Part shown: piece by piece, positions 42,882 to 52,654 of the stretch | Position numbering within the stretch: position 1 is the first letter of the stretch | How the letters are laid out: every line of letters begins with the position of its first letter | Assembly: GCA_023229135.1 (NCBI GenBank) | Contig: JALNZT010000020.1 | Location: 7,872 to 71,871, forward strand | Length of the DNA stretch: 64,000 bases | From: Bacteroidales bacterium | Lineage (GTDB): Bacteria; Bacteroidota; Bacteroidia; Bacteroidales; F082 | Reading direction: 5' to 3' | Notes under the pieces: generated by a model | What the model was told of the DNA's origin: nothing | Seen by the model: only the letters and a program-made list of their open reading frames with translations | Databases searched by the model: none | Made by a program: the position numbers and the translations under genes

Positions 42882-44573
42882 ATGGAAAATATACTTGAAC
42901 TAAAAACTATCAGTGAATTAAATCAATTCTCGTTTTCAATTCCTTCATATCAGAGAGGATACAAGTGGACACGAAAAGAAGTAAACGACTTGTTGAATGA
43001 TATTAATGAATTTAAACCTCGGATTATTGACAATACTGAAAACAAGACATGGTACTGCCTTCAACCAATCGTTATAAAAAGTCAAAATTCAAATAGTAAT
43101 TCATTTGAGGTCATCGATGGTCAACAAAGGTTAACTACTATTTATTTGATACTTCACTATCTAAATCAAGACTTTATTGAAAGTCGTAGAGAAAAATTGT
43201 TTAATATAGATTATCAAACACGAATGGGTACAACTGAATTTCTCAACAATCTTGATGAAAGTAAATTGAGTGACCATAATGTTGACTTCTATCACATTTC
43301 GCAAGCTTATCAAACTATTGCGAAATGGTTTGAAGAACGAAAAGTAAATTTTGATAAGCAAGAATTTGGTTCAAAATTTAAATATAACTCAAAAGTTATT
43401 TGGTATGAGTCACATACCGAGAATCCAATTTCAATATTTACCAGAATTAATATTGGTAAAATTCCATTGACTAATAGCGAGTTAATAAAAGCATTGTTTT
43501 TAAATAGCTCAAATTTTATAAGTGCCAACCCAGAACAGTTAAGACTGAAACAACTTGAAATAGCAACTGAATGGGATAATATTGAACATGGTTTACAGAA
43601 TGATAGGTTTTGGTATTTTCTTACAGGCAATAAAGCTCAAACAAATAGGATAGAGTTTATTTTCAACCTAATGAATAAAGAAAAAGATGAAACTGACCCT
43701 TATGCCACATTTCGTTATTTCTCTAAACTATTCAGAAATAGTAATCAAGAAACAATTGAAAAGAACTGGAAGAACATTAAAGCATATTATCAAAGATTTA
43801 GTGAATGGTACAACAAGCGAGAATGGTATCATAAAATAGGTTTTTTAGTGGCTGTTAATGCAATATCTATTAACCAATTATATAGAGAATCAAGTAGCCT
43901 TTCAAAAAATGAGTTTAGTCAGTATTTGGATGAATTGATTATAACTTGTATGAAAGATATAACACTTGAAAACCTACAATATCCTGACAAAAAAGAGGTA
44001 CGAAAAACCCTTCTACTATACAATATTTTGACAATGCTCAATAGTCCGGAGGATAATGCTTATTTTCCTTTTAATCTATTTAAAAACGAAAGTTGGGATA
44101 TTGAACACATTACATCGATAAAAGATACCATTCCAGATAAGAATCGTGATCACTGGTTGAACGATGCAAAAGTTTTTATTGATGTGTCTCGAAAAGATGG
44201 TAAAAAGTTGTTTGCAAGAGCCGAAAAATGTAATGTGAATAATGATGATGATTTTAAACCGCTTTTTGAAGATATAGTTACCCACTTTAACTCAGAACTT
44301 GGTGATGATGCAATAAATGATATTTCTAACCTTACACTTTTGGATTCTGAAACTAATCGAGGTTATAAAAATGCTGTCTTTCCTCTCAAAAGAAAAACAA
44401 TAATCAATAGAGATAAATCAGGAGTCTTTATTCCAATTTGCACTAAAAATGTATTTCTAAAATACTTTAGTGAATATCCACCGAAGATTTCATTTTGGAC
44501 CGAGGAAGATCGAGAAAACTATGAAACGGACTTAATTTCTGTGTTGAACAAATACTTAACAACAAATGAATAA
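42882..44573 (+). CDS. DUF262-DUF1524 (GmrSD-like) nuclease protein
   Basis: A 563-residue protein. The N-terminal DUF262 (ParB/GmrS-like) domain has IPSYQRGYKWTRKEV (~20-34) and the signature VIDGQQRLTT (~77-86), which in relatives binds or hydrolyses nucleotide. The C-terminal DUF1524 domain is an HNH nuclease: WDIEHI (~404-409) supplies the His and ISNLTLLDSETNRGYKN (~482-498) the two Asn. This is the layout of type IV GmrSD, BrxU and SspE proteins, which cut modified phage DNA. The gene overlaps the next by 8 bases. Base composition is more A+T-rich than the core genes, as expected for transferred DNA. Confidence 0.82.
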   Translation: MENILELKTISELNQFSFSIPSYQRGYKWTRKEVNDLLNDINEFKPRIIDNTENKTWYCLQPIVIKSQNSNSNSFEVIDGQQRLTTIYLILHYLNQDFIESRREKLFNIDYQTRMGTTEFLNNLDESKLSDHNVDFYHISQAYQTIAKWFEERKVNFDKQEFGSKFKYNSKVIWYESHTENPISIFTRINIGKIPLTNSELIKALFLNSSNFISANPEQLRLKQLEIATEWDNIEHGLQNDRFWYFLTGNKAQTNRIEFIFNLMNKEKDETDPYATFRYFSKLFRNSNQETIEKNWKNIKAYYQRFSEWYNKREWYHKIGFLVAVNAISINQLYRESSSLSKNEFSQYLDELIITCMKDITLENLQYPDKKEVRKTLLLYNILTMLNSPEDNAYFPFNLFKNESWDIEHITSIKDTIPDKNRDHWLNDAKVFIDVSRKDGKKLFARAEKCNVNNDDDFKPLFEDIVTHFNSELGDDAINDISNLTLLDSETNRGYKNAVFPLKRKTIINRDKSGVFIPICTKNVFLKYFSEYPPKISFWTEEDRENYETDLISVLNKYLTTNE

Positions 44574-46584
44574 TCAAAATCAATATACTGGGCGGATTCT
44601 CAATTTCCTTGAACTCATAAATGAGTATGAAATTCAGATACCAATAATCCAAAGAGATTATGCCCAGGGTCGAGAAAGTCAAAAAGAGATAAGAGATAAT
44701 TTTCTTAATGCAATTTTAAATTGTATCAAGGAAAACAACCCAATAAAGCTTGATTTTATCTATGGAAGCATTGTTGATGAAAAACTTCAACCCTTAGATG
44801 GACAACAAAGACTCACAACCCTGTTTCTGCTTCATTGGTATGCTGCATCAAAAGAAGGGCTGTTGTCAAAGGAAGAGGTTATTCAAGCTATTGAGAGATT
44901 CTCGTATGAGACTAGAATCTCTTCACGAGAATTTTGCCAAGTTTTGGTAAGTGAATCTATCTCGGTATATAGCCAAGATCAGATTTTAAGCAAGACAATA
45001 GTTAATAAAAATTGGTTCTTCTTATCTTGGAAAGACGATCCAACAATTGATGCAATGCTTAGGAGCATAGACGCGATACATGAAAAGTTCTATGAAATAG
45101 ATAACCTCTGGGATAAACTCAATTCCTCGCTGATTCAATTCTACTTCGTTGAACTTGAGAACATGGGTTTAACAGATGACTTATATATTAAAATGAATGC
45201 AAGAGGTAAGTTATTGACATCTTTCGAGAGTTTTAAGGCAGGTTTTCAAAAAAGAATTAATGATGAAAATTGGGAATATGAGATAGACCTAAAGGATAGC
45301 TTTGGAGTTAAAATTGATAATGATTGGACAGATTTTTTCTGGGAATTTTTTAGAAAAAATAACACGGTTGATGATGCTCAAATCAGATATATTAGTGCCA
45401 TTGCTATGATCATGCAATCTGTAGAAAGAGTTAATACTACAGAAACACGTGTAGACCTAATAAATCAACTCCAAGAAGAACCAAGTAAAGTAAGACCTTC
45501 CCACTTGACTAAAAGATCATTTGATTTTCTGGTATCAACATTCAATATATATCACGAAAAATTGTTTCTTACAGACTACAGTAATGATCGTCTTCCATTT
45601 CCTATGTGGAGACACACTCCAAAAAGTTCTTTCCTTTCTATGATAGTTTATGAGGATAATACTGCATCAACTATTCAACGAGATAGTGCAACTTACACTC
45701 AAAAAGTCTTGTTTTTTGCAGAGGCAGTCTATTTCCTGAAAAACAAAGAAGAGAATAAAGGTTCATATGAAGATTGGATGCGCATAATAAGGAACATCAT
45801 CTCAAGAGCCGACATAGATAAAGATGGCTCACGCCCTGATATTGTGCGAAGCCCTCAATCTTTTGACGGAATTATTAATTTAGTCAATGAGTTATCGGAG
45901 GGTAGCCAAAATATATATAAGTTTCTTTCTGAGCAACCTGCTCTTAAGTCTCAGTATGCCAAGGATCAAATAATGGAAGAGGTAGAAAAAGCAAGATTGA
46001 TTAGTTATGATTCTTCAAACAGAGATATCATATTTAAGGCAGAAGACAATGAATTACTTCGAGGCAAAGTAAGTTTCATATTCCATGCTATTGGGTATGA
46101 TTTCACACCATCAAATTTTGATGCAGAACAATTTAAAAGAATCTCAAATATTATCAATGAATACTTCGATAGTGAGAAGAGCCTTAATAATGATATTCGA
46201 AGAGCAATGCTCTCTATTGAGGTTGATGGAAAGTATGATTTTTACTCTTATTGGTGGTCATATTGGCATGTTGGTAATTCAACTAAGCGCAGGTTATTTG
46301 ACAAGTTTCGGGAAATTGAATATTGCATTAATCATGAGTATTACAGAGAATATTTTAAAAAATTTGTTTTCCAACTACTAGATAAAACCCCTTCTCAAGT
46401 TGCAGAGGATTTTTTACCAGCAGAACAGTTTCCCAATTGGAAAAAAAGGTTGATTAAAGAACCAAACATTTTAAATGAAAACAATAAGACAAATCATATT
46501 GCAATAGCAGAAGACAATTCACACTGCTTTTTATTAAAAAGTAAAAGACCTCGCGAAGTAGAAGGAAATATTAAAATAATGTAA
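44566..46584 (+). CDS. Second DUF262 protein, long form of unknown activity
   Basis: A 672-residue protein. The DUF262 domain is clear: YEIQIPIIQRDYAQGRES (location ~20-37) and PLDGQQRLTTLFLL (~76-89). The remaining ~450 residues are helical and aromatic, with MKMNARGKLLTSFESFKAGF-like sequence (~208-228) and FYSYWWSYWHVGNSTKRR near residue 560. I see no HNH pair, so it is not a plain GmrSD copy. It starts inside the upstream gene, so the two are made together. A partner role (sensor for the nuclease protein) is inference. Confidence 0.72.
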   Translation: MNNQNQYTGRILNFLELINEYEIQIPIIQRDYAQGRESQKEIRDNFLNAILNCIKENNPIKLDFIYGSIVDEKLQPLDGQQRLTTLFLLHWYAASKEGLLSKEEVIQAIERFSYETRISSREFCQVLVSESISVYSQDQILSKTIVNKNWFFLSWKDDPTIDAMLRSIDAIHEKFYEIDNLWDKLNSSLIQFYFVELENMGLTDDLYIKMNARGKLLTSFESFKAGFQKRINDENWEYEIDLKDSFGVKIDNDWTDFFWEFFRKNNTVDDAQIRYISAIAMIMQSVERVNTTETRVDLINQLQEEPSKVRPSHLTKRSFDFLVSTFNIYHEKLFLTDYSNDRLPFPMWRHTPKSSFLSMIVYEDNTASTIQRDSATYTQKVLFFAEAVYFLKNKEENKGSYEDWMRIIRNIISRADIDKDGSRPDIVRSPQSFDGIINLVNELSEGSQNIYKFLSEQPALKSQYAKDQIMEEVEKARLISYDSSNRDIIFKAEDNELLRGKVSFIFHAIGYDFTPSNFDAEQFKRISNIINEYFDSEKSLNNDIRRAMLSIEVDGKYDFYSYWWSYWHVGNSTKRRLFDKFREIEYCINHEYYREYFKKFVFQLLDKTPSQVAEDFLPAEQFPNWKKRLIKEPNILNENNKTNHIAIAEDNSHCFLLKSKRPREVEGNIKIM

Positions 46585-46722
46585 TACCCATAACATTTTG
46601 TATAAGTAATGGCAGGTAAAGTACTAAAAATCAAGTTGTGTAGCCCGCTCAAACTGTGTAGCGGTTTGACAGGAAAGTGCCACGCAATCTGCCACTACTC
46701 ATACAATTTACCGTTACCGCCA
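46581..46722 (+). repeat. attC-like element behind the DUF262 pair
   Basis: The left box GTAATACCCATAAC (46581-46594) pairs with 42842-42855. The inner arms GTATAAGTAATGGCAG (46600-46615) and CTGCCACTACTCATAC (46689-46704) form a 16-bp stem with two mismatches around 73 bases. The right box GTTACCGCCA (46713-46722) starts the next block. The two inner-arm mismatches are A/G, as in the element at 40.3 kb. Confidence 0.6.
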
Positions 46723-46779
46723 AGTGTAAAAAGACAGAAACAGCAGACAATTTGCTACTTTTAGAGAAAAAATATAAAA

Positions 46780-46904
46780 TGACAAGCCAAAGCACAAAAC
46801 AGCTCTTTTGGTTTTTTGCCGACACACAAAAGACCGACCCGAAAAAAACCAAAAGAGCTGTTTTCTTGCCAACGCACCGTGCCGACAATTTGAAAGTGAA
46901 TTAA
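46780..46904 (+). CDS. Possible 41-residue leader peptide before hsdR
   Basis: A short frame from ATG 46780 ends with TAA one base before the hsdR ATG. It encodes MTSQSTKQLFWFFADTQK and a basic continuation ending LKVN. The sequence is shaped by the 22-bp inverted repeat inside it, so coding is doubtful. If translated it could couple ribosomes to hsdR. Confidence 0.25.
46796..46864. repeat. 22-bp perfect inverted repeat before hsdR
   Basis: The arms at 46796-46817 and 46843-46864 are exactly complementary (AAAACAGCTCTTTTGG and following Ts on the left) around 25 bases. There is no T run after the right arm, so it is not a plain terminator. It lies about 40 bases before the hsdR start codon. 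Confidence 0.8.
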
Positions 46905-46905
46905 T

Positions 46906-49900
46906 ATGACAAAATTTAACGAAGATTCAAGAGTAAAAATACCTTCAATATTGCATTTGTGCAGACTTGGTTATAATTACATTTCGCTGAAAAATGCTGT
47001 TTGGGACACCGACACAAATATATTCACCGACATTTTCAAAGAATCAATAATCAAAATAAATCCTGACTTTGACGAGGACAAAGCAAATCGTTTATTGGTT
47101 GACACTTCCCTGCTTCTTGACAATGAAGATTTGGGAAAAGCTTTCTATGAAAAGTTAATTAGTGAATCGGGAACAAAACTCATTGACTTTGAAAATTTTG
47201 AAAATAACACGTTCAATGTTGTTACTGAATTGACTTACAAAAATGGTGACGAAGAATTTAGACCTGACATAATTCTTTTAATAAACGGAATGCCTTTGGC
47301 ATTCATCGAAGTTAAAAAACCAAACAACCGAGACGGAATAATTGCCGAACGAGAAAGAATCAATAAACGCTTTCAAAACAAGAAATTCAGAAAATTTGTG
47401 AATATCACTCAATTGATGATGTTCTCAAATAATATGGAATACGACAACGAAGACATTGAGCCTTTGCAAGGTGCTTTTTACGCTTCGCCATCGTATAAAA
47501 AACCGATTTTTAATTATTTCAGAGAAGAGGAAAAACTCGACCTGACCAAAATTTTAGCGGATGAAGATGATAATTTGGAGAATTTTGTTTTAAAAGACAA
47601 CAATCTTGCGGTTATTAAAAACTCACCAGAATTTCTGACAAACAAAAATACAAACACGCCAACAAACCGTGTTTCCACGGCTTTGTTCTGTAAAAACCGA
47701 CTGGCTTTTATTTTAAAATATGCGATTGCTTACGTTGATGAGAAAAAAGGAATTGAGAAACACATTATGCGTTATCCTCAAATCTTTGCGACAAAAGCGA
47801 TTGAAAACAAATTGGAATCAGGCATTAAAAAAGGAATCATTTGGCATACACAAGGAAGCGGAAAAACCGCTTTGGCGTATTACAATGTTCGTTATCTGAC
47901 AGATTATTTTCAACAGAAAAAGACGATTCCAAAATTCTATTTTATTGTTGACCGATTGGATTTGTTGATTCAGGCAAAACGTGAATTTGTAAGTCGGGGT
48001 TTGAAAGTTCACATTGTTGATTCGAGAACCGATTTTGTAAAGTCGATAAAAACCACAACAGCAATTCATAACAACACCGGAAAACCTGAAATTACAGTTG
48101 TTAATATTCAAAAATTCAGCGAGGAATCGAATGTTGTAAAAACCCAAGACTACGACATTAATATTCAAAGAATTTACTTTTTAGACGAGGTTCACCGCAG
48201 TTACAATCCGCAGGGAAGTTTTTTGGCAAATTTGACACTATCCGACCCCAATTCAATTAAAATTGGTTTGACAGGAACGCCGCTAATTACAAAGGATTAT
48301 TATTCACGAGATTTGTTTGGGGATTACATTCACAAATATTATTACAATGCTTCAATTGCCGACGGTTACACGCTACGCTTAATTAGAGAAGAAATCGCAA
48401 GCGATTACAAAATTGTGTTGAAAGATGCTTTGGACAAAATTAAAGTACTAAAAGGCGATATTGAAAATCGGAAAGTTTTTGCTCATTCAAGTTTTGTTGA
48501 GCCGATGCTTGATTACATTGTTGACGACTTCGAAAAAAGCCGACTGACTTTTTCTGATGCTACAATTGGCGGAATGGTTGTTTGCGACAGTTCCGACCAG
48601 GCAAAAGAAATGATTAAGATTTTCAATGAAAAGTATTCCGCTGAAATTGAACAGAAAGAAGAATTGCCTCAAGCTGCCGAACCCAAAGGAAAATACAAAG
48701 CCAAACTGAAAAACTCTTACAAAGTTAAAACGGCTGCACTTATTCTACACGACATTGGGACAAAAGACCAACGCAAAGATTTAGTCGAGAATTTCAAAGA
48801 AGGCGAAATTGATTTTCTGTTTGTTTACAATATGCTGTTGACTGGATTTGATGCTAAACGACTAAAAAAACTATACGTTGGTCGGGTAATAAAAAGGCAC
48901 AATTTATTGCAAACGCTAACTCGTGTAAACCGAACGTATAAAAATTTCAAATATGGTTATGTGGTCGATTTTGCAGACATCAGAGCAGAATTTGACGCAA
49001 CTAACAAAGCCTATTTCGATGAATTGCAAGCCGAATTGGGCGACGAAATGGAATTCTATTCCAACTTATTTAAATCGAAAGAAGACATTGAAAAAGAAAT
49101 AGCTGAAATCAAAGAAGTTCTTTTCTATTTTGACACTTCAAATGCCGAAATATTTTCACAACAAATCACCCAAATTCAGGACAGAGAAAAAGTAATCCTG
49201 ATTAAAAAGGTTTTGGGAAATGCTAAAAGTTTGTACAACCTGATTCGCCTTTTTGGTCATTACGATTTGCTTGAAAAAGTGGATTTCAAAAAACTTTCTC
49301 AGCTTTATCGGGAAACCGAAAATCATTTGGCTTTGCTAAATACGCAAGAGGCTCTAAAAAACAACATCGACAACACCAATTTATTGAATGTTGCCTTGGA
49401 AGATGTACTTTTTCATTTCACAAAAATATCGGAAGAAGAATTGGTTTTAGCCGACCAGCTTAAAGATACATTGCGAAAAACACGGGAAACGTTGGCAAGT
49501 AATTTCGATAAAAAAGACCCCGAATTTATTTCGCTCTACGAAGAATTAAAACGACTTTTCGATAAAAAGAATTTGGATGAAATTACGCAAGACGAAATGA
49601 GAAAAAACATTGGGGCTTTAACTTTGATTTATGAAAAAGTAAAAGAACTCAATCGACAAAATAATTTACTAAAAGACAAATACAACAGCGACCCAAAATA
49701 TGCACGTATTCACAAACGATTGCTTGAAAAGGGAACAATTTCGAAAAAGGAAAGCCAACTATTTGAAGCTTTGCAATTGGTAAAAAGTGATGCCGATTTA
49801 CAAGTTTTGCAAAACACAAGATTGCTGCAAAACGAAGATTATTTTTCAAGCCAAATGATGCGCTTGGTTATCGACCAATTCAAAAACAAGAACAATATTA

Positions 49901-49983
49901 ATTTGAATACGGAATCGTCGAAGTACATTAACAATTTGGTGGTAAACGAATACATGAACGAATTTTATGGAAGAGCTATCTAA
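46906..49983 (+). CDS. hsdR: Type I restriction endonuclease subunit R
   Basis: A 1025-residue motor subunit. The N-terminal nuclease domain has the PD-(D/E)XK motif in FRPDIILLINGMPLAFIEVKK (location ~118-138). The SF2 helicase motor has Walker A QGSGKTALAY near residue 318, the DEAD-like motif DEVH near 427 and SATxTP-like LTGTPL. C-terminal helices are lysine- and glutamate-rich, as expected for the part contacting the methylase. It translocates and cuts unmodified DNA. It is the first gene of R-RhuM-M-S, and its stop overlaps RhuM by 17 bases. The frame is intact. Confidence 0.95.
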   Translation: MTKFNEDSRVKIPSILHLCRLGYNYISLKNAVWDTDTNIFTDIFKESIIKINPDFDEDKANRLLVDTSLLLDNEDLGKAFYEKLISESGTKLIDFENFENNTFNVVTELTYKNGDEEFRPDIILLINGMPLAFIEVKKPNNRDGIIAERERINKRFQNKKFRKFVNITQLMMFSNNMEYDNEDIEPLQGAFYASPSYKKPIFNYFREEEKLDLTKILADEDDNLENFVLKDNNLAVIKNSPEFLTNKNTNTPTNRVSTALFCKNRLAFILKYAIAYVDEKKGIEKHIMRYPQIFATKAIENKLESGIKKGIIWHTQGSGKTALAYYNVRYLTDYFQQKKTIPKFYFIVDRLDLLIQAKREFVSRGLKVHIVDSRTDFVKSIKTTTAIHNNTGKPEITVVNIQKFSEESNVVKTQDYDINIQRIYFLDEVHRSYNPQGSFLANLTLSDPNSIKIGLTGTPLITKDYYSRDLFGDYIHKYYYNASIADGYTLRLIREEIASDYKIVLKDALDKIKVLKGDIENRKVFAHSSFVEPMLDYIVDDFEKSRLTFSDATIGGMVVCDSSDQAKEMIKIFNEKYSAEIEQKEELPQAAEPKGKYKAKLKNSYKVKTAALILHDIGTKDQRKDLVENFKEGEIDFLFVYNMLLTGFDAKRLKKLYVGRVIKRHNLLQTLTRVNRTYKNFKYGYVVDFADIRAEFDATNKAYFDELQAELGDEMEFYSNLFKSKEDIEKEIAEIKEVLFYFDTSNAEIFSQQITQIQDREKVILIKKVLGNAKSLYNLIRLFGHYDLLEKVDFKKLSQLYRETENHLALLNTQEALKNNIDNTNLLNVALEDVLFHFTKISEEELVLADQLKDTLRKTRETLASNFDKKDPEFISLYEELKRLFDKKNLDEITQDEMRKNIGALTLIYEKVKELNRQNNLLKDKYNSDPKYARIHKRLLEKGTISKKESQLFEALQLVKSDADLQVLQNTRLLQNEDYFSSQMMRLVIDQFKNKNNINLNTESSKYINNLVVNEYMNEFYGRAI

Positions 49984-51025
49984 AAACAACAATAAAAAAG
50001 ATGATTTACAACTCTATCAGAATTTTGTCATATTTCAGACAAAAGATGGAAAAGTGAATATCGATGTTTATTTTCAGGATGAAACGCTTTGGCTTACCCA
50101 ACAACTCATTGCCGACCTATTCGAAAAAGGTCGTTCAACAATTAGCGAGCATCTGAAAAAGATTTTTTCAGATGGCGAATTAGACGAAAATATGGTATGT
50201 CGGGATTTCCGACACACCACTCAACACGGCGCTATTGAAGGCAAAACGCAAATAAAAGAGGTGAAATATTATAATTTGCGTGCAATTACAGCAGTGGGTT
50301 ATCGCGTAAATTCGCACCGGGCAATTGAGTTTAGAAAGTGGGCTACCGAAATTTTACACGAATACATTATCAAAGGTTTTGCAATGGACGATGAGCGTTT
50401 AAAGCAAATTAAACATTTCGGCATCGATTATTTTGACGAGATGCTTGAGCGCATTCGTGAAATTCGTTTAAGCGAAAGACGGCTATACCAAAAAATTACT
50501 GACATCTACTCTCTCTCTGCCGATTATGATAGTAAAGCCGACATTACAAAACTTTTTTTTGCAATGGTTCAAAACAAATTGCATTGGGCAATAACGGGTA
50601 AAACAGCCGCCGAAATTATTTATACCGAAGCGGATGCCACAAAAATCTATATGGGATTAAAAACCTGGAAACAAGCTCCCGACGGAAAAATTTTAAAAAG
50701 CGATGTTGTTGTAGCTAAAAACTATTTGAACGAAGAGCACCTCAAAATGCTCGAAAGAATTGTTACTTCGTATCTCGATTTGGCAGAAAGCAGGGCAAGA
50801 AACCGAACCGTAATGAATATGAAAGATTGGGAGAAATTTTTGGTCCAGTTTTTAGAACTTGCCGATTATCCTTTGCTAAAAGACAAAGGCAAAATTAGTA
50901 TGCTCGAAGCCAAATTAAATGCCGAAAGTGAATACGATAAATTCAGAGTGATTCAGGACAAAAACTATATTTCTGATTTTGACAAGGAAATAAAAAAAAT
51001 GCTCAAAAAAGGAGACGATAAATAA
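49967..51025 (+). CDS. RhuM family protein
   Basis: A 352-residue protein. It shows the RhuM signature: VNIDVYFQDETLWLTQQLIADLF (location ~24-46), EHLKKIFSDGELDE and VCRDFRHTTQHGA, then YYNLRAITAVGYRVNSHRAIEFRKWA (location ~101-126). The first part is a winged-helix-like DNA-binding region related to KilA-N/phage antirepressor-type modules. Named after a Salmonella virulence gene, its function is unknown, but it is often embedded in type I RM operons. It overlaps hsdR by 17 bases and hsdM starts 4 bases later, so it is made with the RM subunits. Confidence 0.88.
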   Translation: MEELSKNNNKKDDLQLYQNFVIFQTKDGKVNIDVYFQDETLWLTQQLIADLFEKGRSTISEHLKKIFSDGELDENMVCRDFRHTTQHGAIEGKTQIKEVKYYNLRAITAVGYRVNSHRAIEFRKWATEILHEYIIKGFAMDDERLKQIKHFGIDYFDEMLERIREIRLSERRLYQKITDIYSLSADYDSKADITKLFFAMVQNKLHWAITGKTAAEIIYTEADATKIYMGLKTWKQAPDGKILKSDVVVAKNYLNEEHLKMLERIVTSYLDLAESRARNRTVMNMKDWEKFLVQFLELADYPLLKDKGKISMLEAKLNAESEYDKFRVIQDKNYISDFDKEIKKMLKKGDDK

Positions 51026-51028
51026 GAA

Positions 51029-52654
51029 ATGACAGATATAGATTTTAAAGACAAAACCAAAACACTGATTGACAACCTAAAAAGTATCAGTGCAAATTAT
51101 GGTTTGGGGAACGATGGCAACGAGTTCAAAATAATTACACAGGTTTTTCTGTATAAATTCATGAACGACAAATTTGCTTTTGAGGTTAAAAAGCTCGACA
51201 GTAAATTAAAAGATGCCGAAAACTGGGAAAAGCAAATCAATGCTTATTCAGAAGATGATTACGAAATGTTGCTGCTGCAATTGGGCGCCGACACAGCAAA
51301 ACTAAAACCACAGCATTTTATTTCAGAATTATTTGGCAGACAAAACGAAAGCGATTTTGCCAAATTGTTTGACGACACATTAATGGATATTGCCATTACC
51401 AACAACGATATTTTCTCTGTAAAAACCGATGGCGGCGCAAAAGTGGTTTTGTTCGACCGCTTAACCGAATACATAAGCGACGGCTCAAAACGTGATGCTT
51501 TTGCAAAAGCCATTATCAATAAATTGGTAGGCATAAGTTTTGAGCATATTTTTAATCAGAAATTCGATTTTTACGCCACCATTTTTGAATACCTGATTAA
51601 AGATTACAACACGAACAGCGGAGGTAAATATGCCGAGTATTTTACGCCTCATGCAGTGGCAAAAATTATGGCTGCCATTTTAGTAAACGAGCCCGTTCAG
51701 AATGTTACCGTTTACGACCCATCGGCGGGTTCGGGAACTTTATTGATGAATATTGCCCACGCCATTGGCGAAGACAAATGCACCATTTATTCGCAGGATA
51801 TTTCTCAAAAATCATCGAGCCTTTTGCGTTTGAATTTGATTTTAAATAATCTCGTTCATTCCATTCAAAATATCATTCAAGGAAATACAATTTCGCAAGC
51901 CTACCACAAAGACGAAAACGGCGAACTGGATAAATTCGATTACATCGTTTCCAATCCGCCTTTTAAACTCGATTTTTCCGATTACCGTAATGATTTGGAC
52001 AGCAAAGAAAACCACTCTCGTTTTTTTGCAGGCATTCCAAAAGTGCCCAACAAAGCCAAAGACAAGATGGCGATTTACTCACTGTTTTTGCAACACATTA
52101 TTTTCTCTTTAAGCAAAAATGGAAAAGCTGCCGTTGTTGTACCAACAGGTTTCATAACTGCACAAAGCGGAATTGATAAAAAAATACGTGAAAAATTAGT
52201 TGAAAGCAAAATGTTGGCTGGCGTAGTAAGTATGCCAAGCAATATTTTTGCCACCACCGGCACCAATGTTTCCATTTTGTTTATGGATAAAAACAACAAA
52301 GAAGCTGTGGTCTTAATTGATGCTTCTAATTTGGGCCAAACCGTTAAAGAAGGGAAAAACCAAAAAACTGTTTTAACCACTCAGGAAGAACAACAAATTA
52401 TTGACACTTTCAACAACAAAAAAGCCATTGAAGATTTTTCGGTAGTGGTTAAGTACAATGAAATAAAAGAAAAAAACTATTCGTTAAGTGCAGGACAGTA
52501 TTTTGAGGTTAAAATTGAATATGTGGATATTACAAACGATGAGTTCACAATCAAGTTGAAAGGGTTTGAAGAAAATATAAACAATCTTTTTGAAGAAGGA
52601 AAAACACTCGAAGCTGAGATTCAAAATAATTTAAAAGAATTGAGGTATGAGTAG
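51029..52654 (+). CDS. hsdM: Type I DNA methyltransferase subunit M
   Basis: A 541-residue N6-adenine methyltransferase. An N-terminal helical HsdM domain (~1-150) precedes the catalytic domain. The AdoMet motif I is DPSAGSGTLL near residue 230, the catalytic motif IV is NPPF near residue 309, and YFTPHAVAKIMA (~206-217) matches the conserved segment before motif I. It methylates the target site and with HsdS and HsdR forms the restriction complex. It overlaps hsdS by 8 bases. Confidence 0.96.
   Translation: MTDIDFKDKTKTLIDNLKSISANYGLGNDGNEFKIITQVFLYKFMNDKFAFEVKKLDSKLKDAENWEKQINAYSEDDYEMLLLQLGADTAKLKPQHFISELFGRQNESDFAKLFDDTLMDIAITNNDIFSVKTDGGAKVVLFDRLTEYISDGSKRDAFAKAIINKLVGISFEHIFNQKFDFYATIFEYLIKDYNTNSGGKYAEYFTPHAVAKIMAAILVNEPVQNVTVYDPSAGSGTLLMNIAHAIGEDKCTIYSQDISQKSSSLLRLNLILNNLVHSIQNIIQGNTISQAYHKDENGELDKFDYIVSNPPFKLDFSDYRNDLDSKENHSRFFAGIPKVPNKAKDKMAIYSLFLQHIIFSLSKNGKAAVVVPTGFITAQSGIDKKIREKLVESKMLAGVVSMPSNIFATTGTNVSILFMDKNNKEAVVLIDASNLGQTVKEGKNQKTVLTTQEEQQIIDTFNNKKAIEDFSVVVKYNEIKEKNYSLSAGQYFEVKIEYVDITNDEFTIKLKGFEENINNLFEEGKTLEAEIQNNLKELRYE

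Noticed and set aside
46677..46904. 75-residue reading of the frame before hsdR
   Set aside because: The longer start at 46677 lies inside the attC-like element; only the last 41 codons could be a leader, and even those are doubtful.
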